Assembly (NCBI GenBank): GCA_018242685.1
Contig: JAFEBM010000017.1
Span: forward strand, 1 to 49,072
DNA length: 49,072 nt
Source of the DNA: Nitrospira sp.
GTDB taxonomy: Bacteria > Nitrospirota > Nitrospiria > Nitrospirales > Nitrospiraceae
Direction of reading: 5' to 3'
The notes under the pieces were generated by a model. That model was not told the origin of the DNA, ran no database searches, and was given only the letters and a program-made list of their open reading frames with translations. The first letter of the stretch is position 1. Each line of letters opens with the position of its first letter. Made by a program: the position numbers and the translations under genes. This document shows, in pieces, positions 36,768-47,389 of the stretch.

Positions 36768-37532
36768 TTATGTCCGGGCTTTTTCCAGTTGACTCAAAAT
36801 GCGAGCCGCTCCGCTGGGTTGGACGGCGATGGTATGCTCAAAGTGAGCAGAGAGGCTCCCATCTACCGTCACTGCGGTCCATCGATCATCTAGAACACGA
36901 ACGGCACTCCGACCTATATTCACCATTGGTTCGATGGCGAGGACCATACCGGGTTGTAATCGAGGCCCTTGACCCGGCTTCCCATAGTTAGGAACCTGAG
37001 GCTCTTCATGCAATTGCCGACCAATCCCATGGCCCACAAACTCGGTGACAACCGAGAAGCCGGCAGATTCAACATGTTGTTGCACAGCATTCGAGATGTC
37101 TGTCAAACGATTGCCGACTACAGCCTCTTTAATCCCGAGATAGAGTGCCTGTTCGGTTACCTGAACCAATTTTGCCGTCTCCTCCGGGATTCGACCAACC
37201 ATCACTGTTACCGCTGAATCCCCGTAGAACCCACCCACAATAGCACCGAGATCCAGTCCGATGATATCCCCTTCCTTCAGCTTTCGCTTCGAAGGGATGC
37301 CATGAACGACCTGTTCATTCACGGATGCACAGAGAGTTTTAGGATAGTTCCGGTAGCCTTTGAACGCCGGAACCGCCCCTCTAACCCGTATTGCCTCCTC
37401 GGCAATACGGTCCAGCTCTTCCGTGCTGATACCTGGACTGACCGCTTTCTTCACAATCGCGAGCGCTTCAGCCACCACTCTCGACGCCTCTGCCATCACC
37501 GCGATCTCGGCAGGCGTTTTCAGAATGATCAT
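36768..37532 (-). CDS. map: Methionine aminopeptidase type I
   Basis: 254-aa metalloprotease removing N-terminal Met from nascent chains. Metal ligands appear in [16 protein letters not shown] (the two Asp), [21 protein letters not shown] (the His), LAIEPMV (Glu) and [10 protein letters not shown] (Glu). The start overlaps the adk stop by four bases. The adk-map-infA-rpmJ order is standard. Confidence 0.97.
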   Translation of the reverse strand: MIILKTPAEIAVMAEASRVVAEALAIVKKAVSPGISTEELDRIAEEAIRVRGAVPAFKGYRNYPKTLCASVNEQVVHGIPSKRKLKEGDIIGLDLGAIVGGFYGDSAVTVMVGRIPEETAKLVQVTEQALYLGIKEAVVGNRLTDISNAVQQHVESAGFSVVTEFVGHGIGRQLHEEPQVPNYGKPGQGPRLQPGMVLAIEPMVNIGRSAVRVLDDRWTAVTVDGSLSAHFEHTIAVQPSGAARILSQLEKART

Positions 37533-38185
37533 GCCGTCTGAGGTGCCGCGAGCGCTTTCACGAGGTTGTGGTATACCGTTTCAACCGCCTCGGCACCGTT
37601 AAGATGCGATAATAACCGCTGCTTCTCATAAAAGTTGATCAACGGCGCTGTTTGCTCGTCGTACACACGGAGCCGCGTCTCAATCGCCTCACGCTGATCG
37701 TCGCTCCGCTGAACCAGCGCTTCTCCGCACCGTTCACAGAGATTGCCGTTCTTGGATGGAGCAAACTCTACGTGATAGGTCGCCTGACACTTGGGACAGC
37801 TCCGACGCCCGCTCAGCCGCTTCACAATGTCCTCTCGAGAAACACTGAAATTAATCACTCGATCCAGGTGAAGGCTTCGTTCGGCGAGCACCTTCGCAAG
37901 CGCTTCCGCCTGAGGAACGGTTCTTGGGAACCCATCAAGAATAAACCCATTGGCATATGATGGATCAGCCAGCTTCTCCTGTACCAGTCCTATGACGACT
38001 GCATCTGGGACCAACCGTCCCTGATCCATATGCTCTTTAGCTTCAAGGCCAAGATGGGTCTTATTCCGAACCGCCTCTCGAAGCAAGTCACCGGTCGAAA
38101 TTTTATGAATGTGGTACTGAACAACGGCTTTATCAGCCTGCGTACCTTTCCCAACACCTGGAGCGCCAAGAAACACAAGCCGCAT
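37529..38185 (-). CDS. adk: Adenylate kinase
   Basis: 218-aa enzyme interconverting ATP, AMP and ADP. P-loop GAPGVGKGTQ at residues ~7-16, AMP site FPRTVPQAEAL, and a long LID with CPKCQATYHVEF then CERCGEAL, four Cys forming the zinc-binding LID. It follows secY by four bases and overlaps map. Confidence 0.97.
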   Translation of the reverse strand: MRLVFLGAPGVGKGTQADKAVVQYHIHKISTGDLLREAVRNKTHLGLEAKEHMDQGRLVPDAVVIGLVQEKLADPSYANGFILDGFPRTVPQAEALAKVLAERSLHLDRVINFSVSREDIVKRLSGRRSCPKCQATYHVEFAPSKNGNLCERCGEALVQRSDDQREAIETRLRVYDEQTAPLINFYEKQRLLSHLNGAEAVETVYHNLVKALAAPQTA

Positions 38186-38189
38186 GGTC

Positions 38190-39509
38190 CTAACCGCTTC
38201 TCCCTCGCAATGGAGCCATGCCCTTGCCTAAAAATCCCTCGTAATTCCGCATCAACATATGGGATTCAATTTGCTGAGCCGTATCCAGGCCCACACCAAT
38301 GACAATCAGCAGAGAAGTACCGCCAAAATAAAAAGGAACATTCAGCTTGTAGATCAAAAATTCAGGAATCACACAGACGATGGCCAGATAGACAGCCCCC
38401 GCGAATGTAATCTTCGTGAGGACGTTGTAAATATAATCAGAGGTTCGTTGACCGGGCCTGATACCAGGAATAAAACCTCCGTACTTTTTCATGTTATCCG
38501 CCATATCGACAGGATTCAGAACCACCGCGGTGTAGAAGAAACAGAAAAAGATGATGAGGCCCACATACATCAACGTATAGAGGAGCGATCCCGGAGCCAG
38601 CTGCGCCCCGATCGATTTCACCCATGGCGTCTCAAAAAATCCCGCGATAGTCGCAGGAAACGCGATGATCGACGAGGCAAATATGGGAGGAATGACCCCA
38701 GCCGTATTGATCTTCAACGGAATGTGCGTGCTCTGCCCTCCATAGACCCGTCGCCCGATCACCCGCTTTGCATACTGCACAGGAATTTTTCGCCGTCCGC
38801 TTTCTAAAAACACAATCGCGGCGACGACGCCGACCATCAATAGAGCCAATCCAATCAATAAGAAGGCATTGAGCTGACCGATTTCGTACAAATTGTAGGT
38901 CTGCGCCACGGCTGCAGGCAGCCTCGCGACAATACCGGCAAAAATGATCAACGAGATTCCATTGCCGATTCCCCGTTCAGTGATCTGTTCACCGAGCCAC
39001 ATCAGGAAACCCGTGCCGGCCGTCAAGGTGATGACCGTCATAAGACGGAATCCCCACCCGGCATTGAGCACGAACGCTCCCTGATTCATTTGTTCCAACC
39101 CAATCGCGATACCAAACCCCTGAATCAAGGCAATACCGATCGTCCCGAACCGAGTATACTGAATGATTTTCTTTCGACCCCGCTCGCCCTCCTTGGCCAA
39201 TTTGGTCAAATGCGGGATGACGACCGTCAACAATTGGAGGATGATCGATGCGCTGATGTACGGCATGATGCCCAGCGCAAAGATCGTCAGACGGGATAAT
39301 GACCCACCGGAAAAAATGTCGAGAAACCCCAGCAAGGAGCCGCCCTGTTTCTGCAAAAACTCTGAAAGGGCTTCACCGTTGATACCGGGAGTCGGGATAT
39401 GAGACCCGATCCGATACACCACGAGCATTCCGAGCGTGAAGAGGACGCGAGTACGCAGCTCGGGGATCTTGAAGATATTCTGAAAACTGGTCAGGAGCCG
39501 TTCAAGCAC
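38190..39509 (-). CDS. secY: Protein translocase subunit SecY
   Basis: 439-aa channel of the Sec translocase with ten membrane segments. The GTG at 39509 gives LERLLTSFQNIFKIPELRTRV, the conserved start; the longer frame up to 39587 adds a basic stretch from inside rplO. The start overlaps the rplO stop by eight bases (GGTGCTTGA), indicating coupling. Conserved cytoplasmic loop GIRPGQRTSDYIYNVLTKIT near residue 340 and plug GSLLGFLDIFSGGSL are visible. Confidence 0.96.
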   Translation of the reverse strand: MLERLLTSFQNIFKIPELRTRVLFTLGMLVVYRIGSHIPTPGINGEALSEFLQKQGGSLLGFLDIFSGGSLSRLTIFALGIMPYISASIILQLLTVVIPHLTKLAKEGERGRKKIIQYTRFGTIGIALIQGFGIAIGLEQMNQGAFVLNAGWGFRLMTVITLTAGTGFLMWLGEQITERGIGNGISLIIFAGIVARLPAAVAQTYNLYEIGQLNAFLLIGLALLMVGVVAAIVFLESGRRKIPVQYAKRVIGRRVYGGQSTHIPLKINTAGVIPPIFASSIIAFPATIAGFFETPWVKSIGAQLAPGSLLYTLMYVGLIIFFCFFYTAVVLNPVDMADNMKKYGGFIPGIRPGQRTSDYIYNVLTKITFAGAVYLAIVCVIPEFLIYKLNVPFYFGGTSLLIVIGVGLDTAQQIESHMLMRNYEGFLGKGMAPLRGRSG

Positions 39510-39951
39510 CGCCGATGACCTCGACTCGCCCTCCGGCCGCTTGGATTTTCGCTTCGGCCGATTTACTAAACTTATGTGCCTGAACAACGAGCGATCTCTT
39601 CAACTCACCGTTGCCAAGAATTTTAATCGGCAGCTTTTTTCGCTTGACTAATCCAGCATCGACCATGGCTTGCGGAGTGACCGTTTCGTTGCCGACCCAC
39701 CGTTCAAAACTCTTAATGTTGACGATGGCATATTCCGTCCGTGATGGGTTGGTAAATCCGAACTTGGGCAGCCGACGCACCAACGGCATCTGCCCACCTT
39801 CAAATCCTGGACGCTTACCGCCTCCGGATCGAGCCAGCAGCCCCTTATGACCTTTGGTGGCGGTCTTCCCGTGACCGGACCCAGGCCCCCGTCCTATACG
39901 CTTCCGTTTCTTCTTTGCTCCTTGTGCGGGAGCCAAATCATGGAGGTTCAT
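39502..39951 (-). CDS. rplO: 50S ribosomal protein L15
   Basis: 149-aa protein. It starts MNLHDLAPAQGAKKKRKRIG, followed by GHGKTATKGHKG and the GFEGGQMPLVRRLPKFGF signature. It overlaps rpmD by four bases and secY by eight. Confidence 0.97.
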   Translation of the reverse strand: MNLHDLAPAQGAKKKRKRIGRGPGSGHGKTATKGHKGLLARSGGGKRPGFEGGQMPLVRRLPKFGFTNPSRTEYAIVNIKSFERWVGNETVTPQAMVDAGLVKRKKLPIKILGNGELKRSLVVQAHKFSKSAEAKIQAAGGRVEVIGGA

Positions 39952-40166
39952 GGCTTTCCAACCTCTAGCAGGTAGCCCACCTTATGGATCATCCCTCGCA
40001 CCTGAGGTGTGTCAGGATGGATAACCGTCTGTCGAATACGTCGAAGGCCCAGTCCACGCAATACGAGACGATGTCGTTCCGGCGTGCCAATGGGGCTGCG
40101 TCGCAACGTCACGCGCACGCTTTGAACACCATGTGCTGGAGTCTTTGATGTCTTTGTTGAACCCAT
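39948..40166 (-). CDS. rpmD: 50S ribosomal protein L30
   Basis: 72-aa protein (usually ~60) with the RVTLRRSPIGTPERHRLVLRGLGLR core and MIHKVGYLLEV end. The ATG at 40166 overlaps the rpsE stop (ATGA type). About 12 polar residues precede the core, a short extension. Confidence 0.95.
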   Translation of the reverse strand: MGSTKTSKTPAHGVQSVRVTLRRSPIGTPERHRLVLRGLGLRRIRQTVIHPDTPQVRGMIHKVGYLLEVGKP

Positions 40167-40675
40167 CACGCCGTAGCCCTTTCTCGCTCTTCGGCAACTG
40201 CTTGTCGACGGAAGCGAAGAACATCATCCAAATTTCTCAATTGGGTGAGCCCGTCTAGGGTTGCACGAACCGTATTGAAGGGGTTCCCACGGCCCAATGT
40301 TTTCGCGATGACGTTATGCGCACCAACCAGCTCCACCACGGCACGAACCGCCCCCCCGGCAATGATTCCGGTACCATCGACGGCCGGCTTCAGTAACACA
40401 TGCTCAGCTCCAAATAGACCATGCACTTCATGCGGGATGGTGCCGCCCTTCAGCGGGACATGAACGAGGTGTTTTTTGGCTTGTTCGACAGCCTTTGAAA
40501 TCGCAACCGGGACCTCAGCGGCTTTCCCTTTGCCCATCCCAACCCAACCATGACCGTCACCAACCACAACGAGCGCGCAAAAGTTGAAGCGTTTCCCGCC
40601 TTTTACAACTTTTGCGACGCGATTGATGAATACGACTTTATCTTTCAAGTTTAACTCATCGGGATTGACTCGCAC
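40166..40675 (-). CDS. rpsE: 30S ribosomal protein S5
   Basis: 169-aa protein of the 30S mRNA entry and decoding region. The N-terminal dsRBD-like part has [21 protein letters not shown] and [20 protein letters not shown]; the C-terminal part has [13 protein letters not shown]. It starts with GTG preceded by GAGG. It lies 83 bases from rplR. Confidence 0.97.
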   Translation of the reverse strand: MRVNPDELNLKDKVVFINRVAKVVKGGKRFNFCALVVVGDGHGWVGMGKGKAAEVPVAISKAVEQAKKHLVHVPLKGGTIPHEVHGLFGAEHVLLKPAVDGTGIIAGGAVRAVVELVGAHNVIAKTLGRGNPFNTVRATLDGLTQLRNLDDVLRFRRQAVAEERERATA

Positions 40676-40758
40676 GCTCTTACCTCTCAGTCCTAAGTTC
40701 GATTACGGCTCGACGGAGATCACGCGTTTCTTTTGCTCACTTGGTCTCCAGCCTCATC

Positions 40759-41124
40759 TTAGAATTGCAAGCCCCCTTCGCGCGACGCATCTGCAAGCGC
40801 CTTGATTCGTCCGTGGTACATGCGGCCACCTCGATCAAAAACCACCGTGCTAACCTGGGCGGCCTTGGCACGATCGGCAATCAATTTCCCCACCGCCTTG
40901 GCCGCTTCAATTCCACCGGTTGATTTGATGGATTTACGTAATGATTTATCGAGCGATGACGCGGCCGCCAGGGTAGTGCCTTGAATGTCATCGATAATCT
41001 GAGCATAAATATGGGCCGCGCTCCTAAATACGTTCAGACGGGGCCGTTCTGCCGTTCCCATAATCACACGCCTCACTCGCCGGTGTCGTCGATCAAGCTG
41101 TCGAACTTTGTCTGCAGCATTCAT
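40759..41124 (-). CDS. rplR: 50S ribosomal protein L18
   Basis: 121-aa 5S rRNA-binding protein. The core is [20 protein letters not shown] then [20 protein letters not shown]. The ATG at 41124 has AGGA seven bases upstream and is preferred over the TTG at 41130. It lies nine bases after rplF. Confidence 0.96.
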   Translation of the reverse strand: MNAADKVRQLDRRHRRVRRVIMGTAERPRLNVFRSAAHIYAQIIDDIQGTTLAAASSLDKSLRKSIKSTGGIEAAKAVGKLIADRAKAAQVSTVVFDRGGRMYHGRIKALADASREGGLQF

Positions 41125-41133
41125 AGCCAATTC

Positions 41134-41670
41134 CTATTTCCCAGTCTTGCCTTCTTTCTTGCGCAATGCCTCGCCCGCGTAGCGAACACCTTTTTGCTTA
41201 TAGACATCCGGTGGTTTAATGGCTCGCAGATCAGCCGCCACCTGACCCACCAAGCGCTTATCAACTCCCTTGATGTTGATGAGCGTCTGCTTGTCCACTT
41301 TCACATCGATACCCGTCGGCACCTCATAGATCACTGGATTGATATACCCCACATTGAAACTTAATGTCCGACCTTGAATTTGAGTTTTGTAGCCTACGCC
41401 GGTGATTTCAAGCGAGCGTTCGTACCCTTTGGTGACCCCTTGGATCATGTTGCTCAATTCCGCACGCGTCAACCCGTGCAGCGCCCTCAGTTTACGATCA
41501 TCACTCGAACGCCCGACAACGACATGCCCATTATTGACGGCAACGTCTACCCCTTGCACGAGCGACCAATCCAGCTTCCCTAATGGGCCTTTGACGGACA
41601 CGGTTGATCCGGCGACTTTGACTTCCACTCCACCAGGAATTGCAATCGGCTTTTTTCCAATGCGGGACAT
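41134..41670 (-). CDS. rplF: 50S ribosomal protein L6
   Basis: 178-aa protein of the factor-binding region. MSRIGKKPIAIPGGVEV opens it; the C-terminal signature DKRLVGQVAADLRAIKPPDVYKQKGV follows. Length is standard. Neighbours rpsH and rplR are in spc order. Confidence 0.97.
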   Translation of the reverse strand: MSRIGKKPIAIPGGVEVKVAGSTVSVKGPLGKLDWSLVQGVDVAVNNGHVVVGRSSDDRKLRALHGLTRAELSNMIQGVTKGYERSLEITGVGYKTQIQGRTLSFNVGYINPVIYEVPTGIDVKVDKQTLINIKGVDKRLVGQVAADLRAIKPPDVYKQKGVRYAGEALRKKEGKTGK

Positions 41671-41713
41671 GGTCTGTTATACCCTTCACTCAAGATCAAG
41701 ATGACTCATCTGC

Positions 41714-42109
41714 CTACCATACCGAGCAGAGAACCTCACCCCCAAGACGACTCTTACGGGATTCTTGGTCCGTCATGATTCCTTTTGAGGTTGAAAGGAT
41801 GGACACACCGATCCCATTGCGGACCTTTCTGATATCCTGACTGCCGACATAGACTCTGCGTCCCGGCTTGCTGATGCGCTCCAGCCCGGTGATCATAGGC
41901 TGTCCCTCGCCCACATATCGAAGACGCACAGTAAGAATGGGATGTCCATCGTGAACCCCATCCTCGACAGCTTCAACATAGCCTTCCTGCTTCAAAATCT
42001 CCAAAATGGCACGCTTCAGCTTCGAGGTCGGAACCGTGACCGTTTCAAAACGGCGTTGAGCGCCATTCCTTAACCGAACAAGAAGATCGCCGATTGGATC
42101 GGTAACCAT
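41714..42109 (-). CDS. rpsH: 30S ribosomal protein S8
   Basis: 131-aa primary 16S rRNA binding protein and, in E. coli, translational repressor of the spc operon. It starts MVTDPIGDLLVRLRNGAQR; the RNA-binding C-terminal segment STSKGIMTDQESRKSRLGGEVLC is complete. Confidence 0.97.
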   Translation of the reverse strand: MVTDPIGDLLVRLRNGAQRRFETVTVPTSKLKRAILEILKQEGYVEAVEDGVHDGHPILTVRLRYVGEGQPMITGLERISKPGRRVYVGSQDIRKVRNGIGVSILSTSKGIMTDQESRKSRLGGEVLCSVW

Positions 42110-42158
42110 GCTATATCCTTCTCTCCTCCATTGGCAGTCACCAGCGTGAGAACACCAG

Positions 42159-42344
42159 CTACCAGCTAGATTTTCGCACTCCGGGAATCTCTCCGCGCAG
42201 AGACATTACTCGAAAACAAATTCGGCACATCCGAAACCGGCTGAGATAGCCGCGGACTCGACCACAGACTCCACACCGATGATAGTCTCGCGTGGAGAAC
42301 TTTTGTTTCGTTGCTGCCTTATTTCTCAATGCCAATCGTGACAC
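42159..42344 (-). CDS. rpsN: 30S ribosomal protein S14, zinc-binding type
   Basis: 61-aa type Z S14. GTG at 42344 with AAGGAG six bases upstream gives the standard length; an extra GTG lies two codons earlier. The zinc ribbon CGVCGRV then CRICFR has four Cys, separating it from the longer zinc-free type. Confidence 0.95.
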   Translation of the reverse strand: MSRLALRNKAATKQKFSTRDYHRCGVCGRVRGYLSRFRMCRICFRVMSLRGEIPGVRKSSW

Positions 42345-42389
42345 GCGCACTCCTTCCGTCCAAACAGACGGCGTTAATTCATGGCGCTC

Positions 42390-43034
42390 TCACGCCCGGA
42401 ACGGCATACCTAGGTGCTTCAAAAGAGCTTTCCCTTCGTCATTCGTCCTGGCTGTGGTGACGACCGTAATGTCCATCCCATGGATCGAGGCGACTTCATC
42501 GTACTTGATTTCAGGAAAGATGAGCTGCTCTTTTAAACCAAGGGTATAGTTCCCTCGACCATCAAAAGCCTTGGGGGAGACGCCGCGGAAGTCTCGTATT
42601 CGAGGAAGCGCCAACGTCACGAGCCGATCGAAAAACTCATACATTCGCCGACTACGGAGCGTCACCTTTGCACCAATGGGCAATCCTTGCCTGAGCTTAA
42701 ATCCGGCGATGGCTTTTTTGGCTCGAGTCACGACCGGCTTTTGGCCGGTAATCATTCCCAATTCAGTCACCGCACTCTCCAAGAGCTTCACATTCTGAAT
42801 CGCCTCGCCCATTCCGACGTTCAACACTACACGCTCAAGCTTGGGGACCTGCATCACGTTCTTGTACCCAAACTCCTTCATGAGCGCTGGAACCACCTGC
42901 TGTTCGTACATGTCGCGAAGCCGCGGTCGAAACTTGGACTCCTCGCTTCCCTGGTCCAATTGCGGCGCAGGCTCCTTCTTCGAGGATTTTCGATCTGACG
43001 GCTTATTCGGTCGGTTTTTCGGTTCCTTGGCCAT
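42390..43034 (-). CDS. rplE: 50S ribosomal protein L5
   Basis: 214-aa 5S rRNA-binding protein (usual length ~179). The core begins near residue 36 ([20 protein letters not shown]), with [12 protein letters not shown] and GITVVTTA-like end [20 protein letters not shown]. The first ~35 residues are a Lys/Pro/Ser/Glu-rich extension ([20 protein letters not shown]) absent from most L5. Upstream rplX ends eight bases away, so the extended start fits the spacing. Confidence 0.95.
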   Translation of the reverse strand: MAKEPKNRPNKPSDRKSSKKEPAPQLDQGSEESKFRPRLRDMYEQQVVPALMKEFGYKNVMQVPKLERVVLNVGMGEAIQNVKLLESAVTELGMITGQKPVVTRAKKAIAGFKLRQGLPIGAKVTLRSRRMYEFFDRLVTLALPRIRDFRGVSPKAFDGRGNYTLGLKEQLIFPEIKYDEVASIHGMDITVVTTARTNDEGKALLKHLGMPFRA

Positions 43035-43042
43035 GACGTAAC

Positions 43043-43372
43043 CTATTCCACGCTCTCGTTGGATTTCTTACTGAAGCGCACACGTCGACCGTCTTCCAAA
43101 ATCCTGATCCCTATCCGGGTAGGCTTCTGTGTGACCGGGCAGAGGAACATGACGTTGGAAATCTGAAGAGGCGCCTCTTTCTCCAGAATACCCCCCTGCT
43201 TCGCCTTTTGATTCGGCTTGGTGTGACGCTTGATGATATTCAGCTTCTCCACAACCACCTTCCCCGCACGCAGGTCGATCGACAGAACCTTCCCGGTCTT
43301 GCCTCGTTCACGACCAGAAACCACCACAACTGTATCCCCTTTTCGGATTTTACTTTTTCGGAGTGCTTCCAC
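43043..43372 (-). CDS. rplX: 50S ribosomal protein L24
   Basis: 109-aa assembly-initiator protein with a KOW motif ([23 protein letters not shown]). The continuation [22 protein letters not shown] is typical. It lies between rplN and rplE in standard order. Confidence 0.97.
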   Translation of the reverse strand: MEALRKSKIRKGDTVVVVSGRERGKTGKVLSIDLRAGKVVVEKLNIIKRHTKPNQKAKQGGILEKEAPLQISNVMFLCPVTQKPTRIGIRILEDGRRVRFSKKSNESVE

Positions 43373-43394
43373 GATGCCTCTCGTTCGTCCTGCC

Positions 43395-43763
43395 CTACAA
43401 AACTTCAGGTGCCAAGGAAATGATCTTCATGAATTTCTTCCAGCGGAGCTCGCGGGCGACGGGACCAAATATACGCGTTCCAATCGGCTCGCCCTCTTTA
43501 TTGATTAAGACGCACGCATTTCGATCAAACTTAATATAGGATCCATCCTCCCGACGAACCTCCTTCGTCGTTCGAACAATGACGGCCCGACTCACATCCC
43601 CCTTCTTCACGCTGGCTTGAGGGATCGCCTCCTTCACGGCCACCACCACGATATCTCCGAGCGACGCATAGCGCCGTCTCGTCCCGCCGAACACATGAAA
43701 GCACATGGCCTGTTTCGCTCCCGAATTATCGGCCACATCCATATACGTATAGTTCTGAATCAT
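43395..43763 (-). CDS. rplN: 50S ribosomal protein L14
   Basis: 122-aa protein of the 30S-50S interface. It starts [21 protein letters not shown], with the [19 protein letters not shown] and [11 protein letters not shown] signatures. Confidence 0.98.
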   Translation of the reverse strand: MIQNYTYMDVADNSGAKQAMCFHVFGGTRRRYASLGDIVVVAVKEAIPQASVKKGDVSRAVIVRTTKEVRREDGSYIKFDRNACVLINKEGEPIGTRIFGPVARELRWKKFMKIISLAPEVL

Positions 43764-43816
43764 CGCTATATTCCTACGCGCAACAAAAAACGGAGGACTC
43801 TAAGAAATATCACTGC

Positions 43817-44083
43817 TTACTTTTCTGGTTGACCTTTTTCCATGACTTGGACAACACGCCAGTTCTTTTCTTTGCTCAGAGGCCTGGTCTGCACGAGCTT
43901 GACCCGATCTCCCACTTTACACACACCACTTTCATCATGGGCCTTCAGTCTTGTCACCCGTCTCAGGACTTTCTTATAAACCGGATGAACGACCGACCTC
44001 GACACCACGACGACGACCGTCTTTTGCATCTTGTTACTGACGACGTCACCATACCAATGACGACGTTTTACCATCTCAGCCAT
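43817..44083 (-). CDS. rpsQ: 30S ribosomal protein S17
   Basis: 88-aa OB-fold rRNA-binding protein. The core is GDVVSNKMQKTVVVVVSR, HPVYKKVLRRVTRLKAHDE and VGDRVKLVQTRPLSKEKNWRVV. It lies eight bases after rpmC. Confidence 0.97.
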   Translation of the reverse strand: MAEMVKRRHWYGDVVSNKMQKTVVVVVSRSVVHPVYKKVLRRVTRLKAHDESGVCKVGDRVKLVQTRPLSKEKNWRVVQVMEKGQPEK

Positions 44084-44091
44084 AGCGTCCC

Positions 44092-44307
44092 TTACCTTTT
44101 AGCCCCCTCTGCTCGGGCCTTCACTTGCTGGAGAACAGTTTTTACCCGTGCAATATCCCGCTTCGTCTTCCGGATTTGCATCGGATTCTCGAGGCGCCCG
44201 GAGCCGAACTGAAATCGTAGATTGAACAGCTCCTGCACTAGCTGCTTTTCTTTGTCCATAAGCTCACCTGCCCCCAGGTGCTGGAGCTCTTTGATGTCCA
44301 ACGCCAT
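44092..44307 (-). CDS. rpmC: 50S ribosomal protein L29
   Basis: 71-aa tunnel-exit protein. Core ELMDKEKQLVQELFNLRFQ and NPMQIRKTKRDIARVKTVL. The ATG at 44307 fits AAGGGG seven bases upstream; another ATG lies two codons earlier. Confidence 0.95.
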   Translation of the reverse strand: MALDIKELQHLGAGELMDKEKQLVQELFNLRFQFGSGRLENPMQIRKTKRDIARVKTVLQQVKARAEGAKR

Positions 44308-44343
44308 CGCCATACCCCTTGCCCCCTTTAGAGCTTCAAGAAC

Positions 44344-44760
<417 letters not shown>

Positions 44761-44772
44761 AGCTCGATCTCC

Positions 44773-45444
44773 TCACTCAAACCGGCGATCTAACGATGAT
44801 TCGGCTTTGATAGGCTGAACAGGAAGAAGCTCTCCTTTGTAGATCCAGGTCTTCACCCCGATCTGCCCCATTGTCGTGTGCGCTTCGGCGAACCCATAAT
44901 CTATTTCCGCGCGGAGCGTATGCAGCGGCACACGCCCTTCTCGATACCACTCCGTCCTGGCGATTTCGGCGCCACCCAGTCGACCAGCCACCATGATCTT
45001 GATACCCTGAGCACCAAGCCGCAAGGCGGACTGAACGCTTCGCTTCATGGCCCTCCGAAAGGCGACGCGCTTCTCAAGCTGAGTTGCGACATTTTCGCTG
45101 ACCAGCTGCGCATCAAGCTCAGGCTTCTTAATTTCCTTGACCGTGATGTAGACCTGCCCTCCGTACTGTTTTTCAAGGTCCGCCTTCAACTTATCAACTT
45201 CAGCCCCTTTACGGCCGATGATGATGCCTGGGCGAGCCGTATGAATGATCAGCCTGGTCTGATCGCCGGAACGTTCAATTTCGACCTTCGATACGCCAGC
45301 ATGATACAGCCGCGCCTTGACCATTTTTCTAATCTTGACGTCCTGGTGGAGCAGCTTGGCGTAATCTTTTCCGGCATACCAGCGAGAGCTCCAAGTATAG
45401 TTATAGCCAAGCCGATAGCCGATTGGATGTGTTTTTTGACCCAT
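44773..45444 (-). CDS. rpsC: 30S ribosomal protein S3
   Basis: 223-aa protein of the mRNA entry site with helicase role. It starts [20 protein letters not shown], has the KH-type [19 protein letters not shown] segment, and the C-terminal [21 protein letters not shown] domain. Confidence 0.98.
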   Translation of the reverse strand: MGQKTHPIGYRLGYNYTWSSRWYAGKDYAKLLHQDVKIRKMVKARLYHAGVSKVEIERSGDQTRLIIHTARPGIIIGRKGAEVDKLKADLEKQYGGQVYITVKEIKKPELDAQLVSENVATQLEKRVAFRRAMKRSVQSALRLGAQGIKIMVAGRLGGAEIARTEWYREGRVPLHTLRAEIDYGFAEAHTTMGQIGVKTWIYKGELLPVQPIKAESSLDRRFE

Positions 45445-45474
45445 GCGTTGTATGCCTCAATAGAGAGAAATAAG

Positions 45475-45831
45475 CTATTTCCTTTTGCTCTGAGTTTCCG
45501 GCGCCGCCACGACGACGGTAATGTGACTCGTGCGCTTCTGAATGGCATTGGCTCGCCCCATCGACCTCGCACGCACACGCTTATATGTTGGACCGCAATC
45601 GACGAATGCCTTGGAGATCACCATGGATTCACCATCGCCCATCTCCTTCAGCTCGGCATTTGCCACAGCAGAACGAACGATTTTTTCAACCACCCGCGCA
45701 GCATGACGAGGGATGTGCTTCAGCATAGCCAACGCCATCGCCACCTGCTTTCCGCGAATCATATCAATCACCGGTTTGGCTTTGCGCGGCGCAACACGAA
45801 CAAATCTCAGAATTGCATGTGCTTCAGTCAT
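45475..45831 (-). CDS. rplV: 50S ribosomal protein L22
   Basis: 118-aa protein whose long hairpin lines the exit tunnel. Core RVAPRKAKPVIDMIRGKQVAMAL, AVANAELKEMGDGESMVISKAFVD and GPTYKRVRARSMGRANAIQKR. The ATG at 45831 gives the usual start MTEAHAILR; the frame also stays open a few codons upstream. Confidence 0.96.
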   Translation of the reverse strand: MTEAHAILRFVRVAPRKAKPVIDMIRGKQVAMALAMLKHIPRHAARVVEKIVRSAVANAELKEMGDGESMVISKAFVDCGPTYKRVRARSMGRANAIQKRTSHITVVVAAPETQSKRK

Positions 45832-45919
45832 TTTCAAAACCCTGTTACCGACCAATTCCCCATGATCGATGACGCTACGCTTCGCGCCAGCGCTTGATAG
45901 ACTTACCGACTGACTTTAT

Positions 45920-46207
45920 CTACTTAAGGGCCACGGCTTTTTCAGTCTTGGCCTGACCATGCCCCTTGAAGAACCGAGTCGGTGCAAACTCGCCAAGTTT
46001 ATGACCGACCATGTTTTCAGTGACGAACACGGGAATGAATTTCTTCCCGTTATGAACCGCAAACGTGTGACCGATCATGTCTGGAACAACCGTTGAGCGT
46101 CGCGACCACGTCTTAATCAGCTTACGGTCCTTCGTCTGATTCATCTGCTCGACTTTTTTGAGGAGATGGCCGTCGACAAATGCTCCTTTACTTACCGATC
46201 TAGGCAT
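45920..46207 (-). CDS. rpsS: 30S ribosomal protein S19
   Basis: 95-aa head protein. ATG at 46207 has AGGAG six bases upstream and overlaps the end of rplB by eight bases. The sequence [19 protein letters not shown] onward, with [22 protein letters not shown] and [15 protein letters not shown], is canonical. Confidence 0.97.
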   Translation of the reverse strand: MPRSVSKGAFVDGHLLKKVEQMNQTKDRKLIKTWSRRSTVVPDMIGHTFAVHNGKKFIPVFVTENMVGHKLGEFAPTRFFKGHGQAKTEKAVALK

Positions 46208-47039
46208 TGCGCACTCCTGACTTACGTCGAGCGATGATAAACTTATCTGTTTTTTTGTTTTGCCTGGTCTTATAACCCTTGGTCGGAAGACCCCATGGAG
46301 AGACGGGATGCGGGTTCCCTTGCCCCGACTTTCCTTCGCCACCGCCGTGAGGATGGTCAACAGGATTCATGACGACCCCTCGGACATGCGGTCTTTTTCC
46401 CTTCCAACGACTCCGTCCAGCCTTCCCGACGCTGACATTCTCGTGATCGACATTTCCAACTTGCCCGACGGTCGCCATACAGATTCCCAAGATTTTGCGC
46501 ATTTCCCCGGATTTCAGACGCACCTGAACATAATCACCATCCCGCCCCATGACTTGCGCGAATCCGCCGGCGCTTCGAATCAACTGACCGCCCTTTCCAG
46601 CCTTCAATTCAAGATTGTGAATGGTCGTACCAAGAGGCATATTGATCAATGGCAACGCATTCCCCGGCCGGACCTCCGCCTGTGGACCCGATTGTATTTC
46701 ATCGTTCACGCTCAGCCCGACGGGAGCCAAGATATACCGCTTCTCTCCGTCCCGATACTTCAAGAGCGCGATTCTTGCTGATCGATTCGGATCGTACTCG
46801 ATCGCTTCCACCTGCGCTGAAACCCCAACTTTATCGCGCAAGAAATCGATCGTACGATAGAGGCGCTTGTGCCCTCCGCCACGAAACCGTATGGTCATCC
46901 GACCATCGTTGTTCCGCCCTCCACTTCGGAGATGAAAAGCAGTCAACGATTTCTCCGGCTTCTTGTTGGTTAATTCCTCGGTCACCACGGCCGTCATACC
47001 TCGGCGACCTGGAGACGTTGGCCGATACGATTTCAACCC
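46200..47039 (-). CDS. rplB: 50S ribosomal protein L2
   Basis: 279-aa protein needed for subunit joining and peptidyl transfer. [19 protein letters not shown] starts it at 47039; [15 protein letters not shown], the [26 protein letters not shown] segment (here [20 protein letters not shown]) and [15 protein letters not shown] are intact. Confidence 0.97.
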   Translation of the reverse strand, partial: GLKSYRPTSPGRRGMTAVVTEELTNKKPEKSLTAFHLRSGGRNNDGRMTIRFRGGGHKRLYRTIDFLRDKVGVSAQVEAIEYDPNRSARIALLKYRDGEKRYILAPVGLSVNDEIQSGPQAEVRPGNALPLINMPLGTTIHNLELKAGKGGQLIRSAGGFAQVMGRDGDYVQVRLKSGEMRKILGICMATVGQVGNVDHENVSVGKAGRSRWKGKRPHVRGVVMNPVDHPHGGGEGKSGQGNPHPVSPWGLPTKGYKTRQNKKTDKFIIARRKSGVRNA

Positions 47040-47095
47040 CATGATGATGCTCCCATCTTCCAAACCTCTCGAACAGGCAGACTATCCGGACTCCA

Positions 47096-47389
47096 CTAGG
47101 CGCTTTCGTACATCTCCAACTTCTCACCTTCCTTAAGAGTCACCAGCGCTTTCTTCCAATCGGAACGCCTACCTGAGAACCGGCCGAGTCGCTTGATTTT
47201 TCCACGGATATTCATGACGTTGATCTTCTCAACCTTGACTTTTAAGAGTGCCTCGACGGCTTGCCTGATTTGAATGCGATTCGCGTCAGGATGAACCACG
47301 AAGCCGACCGTATTTGTTTTTTCACGAAGTCCGGTAATCTTCTCCGTCAATAACGGCCGAATCAAGACCCTGTGGCTATCAACTTTCAT
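47096..47389 (-). CDS. rplW: 50S ribosomal protein L23
   Basis: 97-aa protein at the tunnel exit that docks trigger factor and SRP. The ATG at 47389 overlaps the rplD stop by four bases (ATGA), with GAGG seven bases upstream; the longer GTG start at 47395 is less likely. LIRPLLTEKITGLREK and VEALLKVKVEKINVMNIRGK are typical. Confidence 0.96.
   Translation of the reverse strand: MKVDSHRVLIRPLLTEKITGLREKTNTVGFVVHPDANRIQIRQAVEALLKVKVEKINVMNIRGKIKRLGRFSGRRSDWKKALVTLKEGEKLEMYESA

Noticed and set aside
44878..45897. 339-codon frame antisense to rpsC and rplV
   Set aside because: It lies entirely opposite conserved ribosomal genes, so it is a shadow frame.
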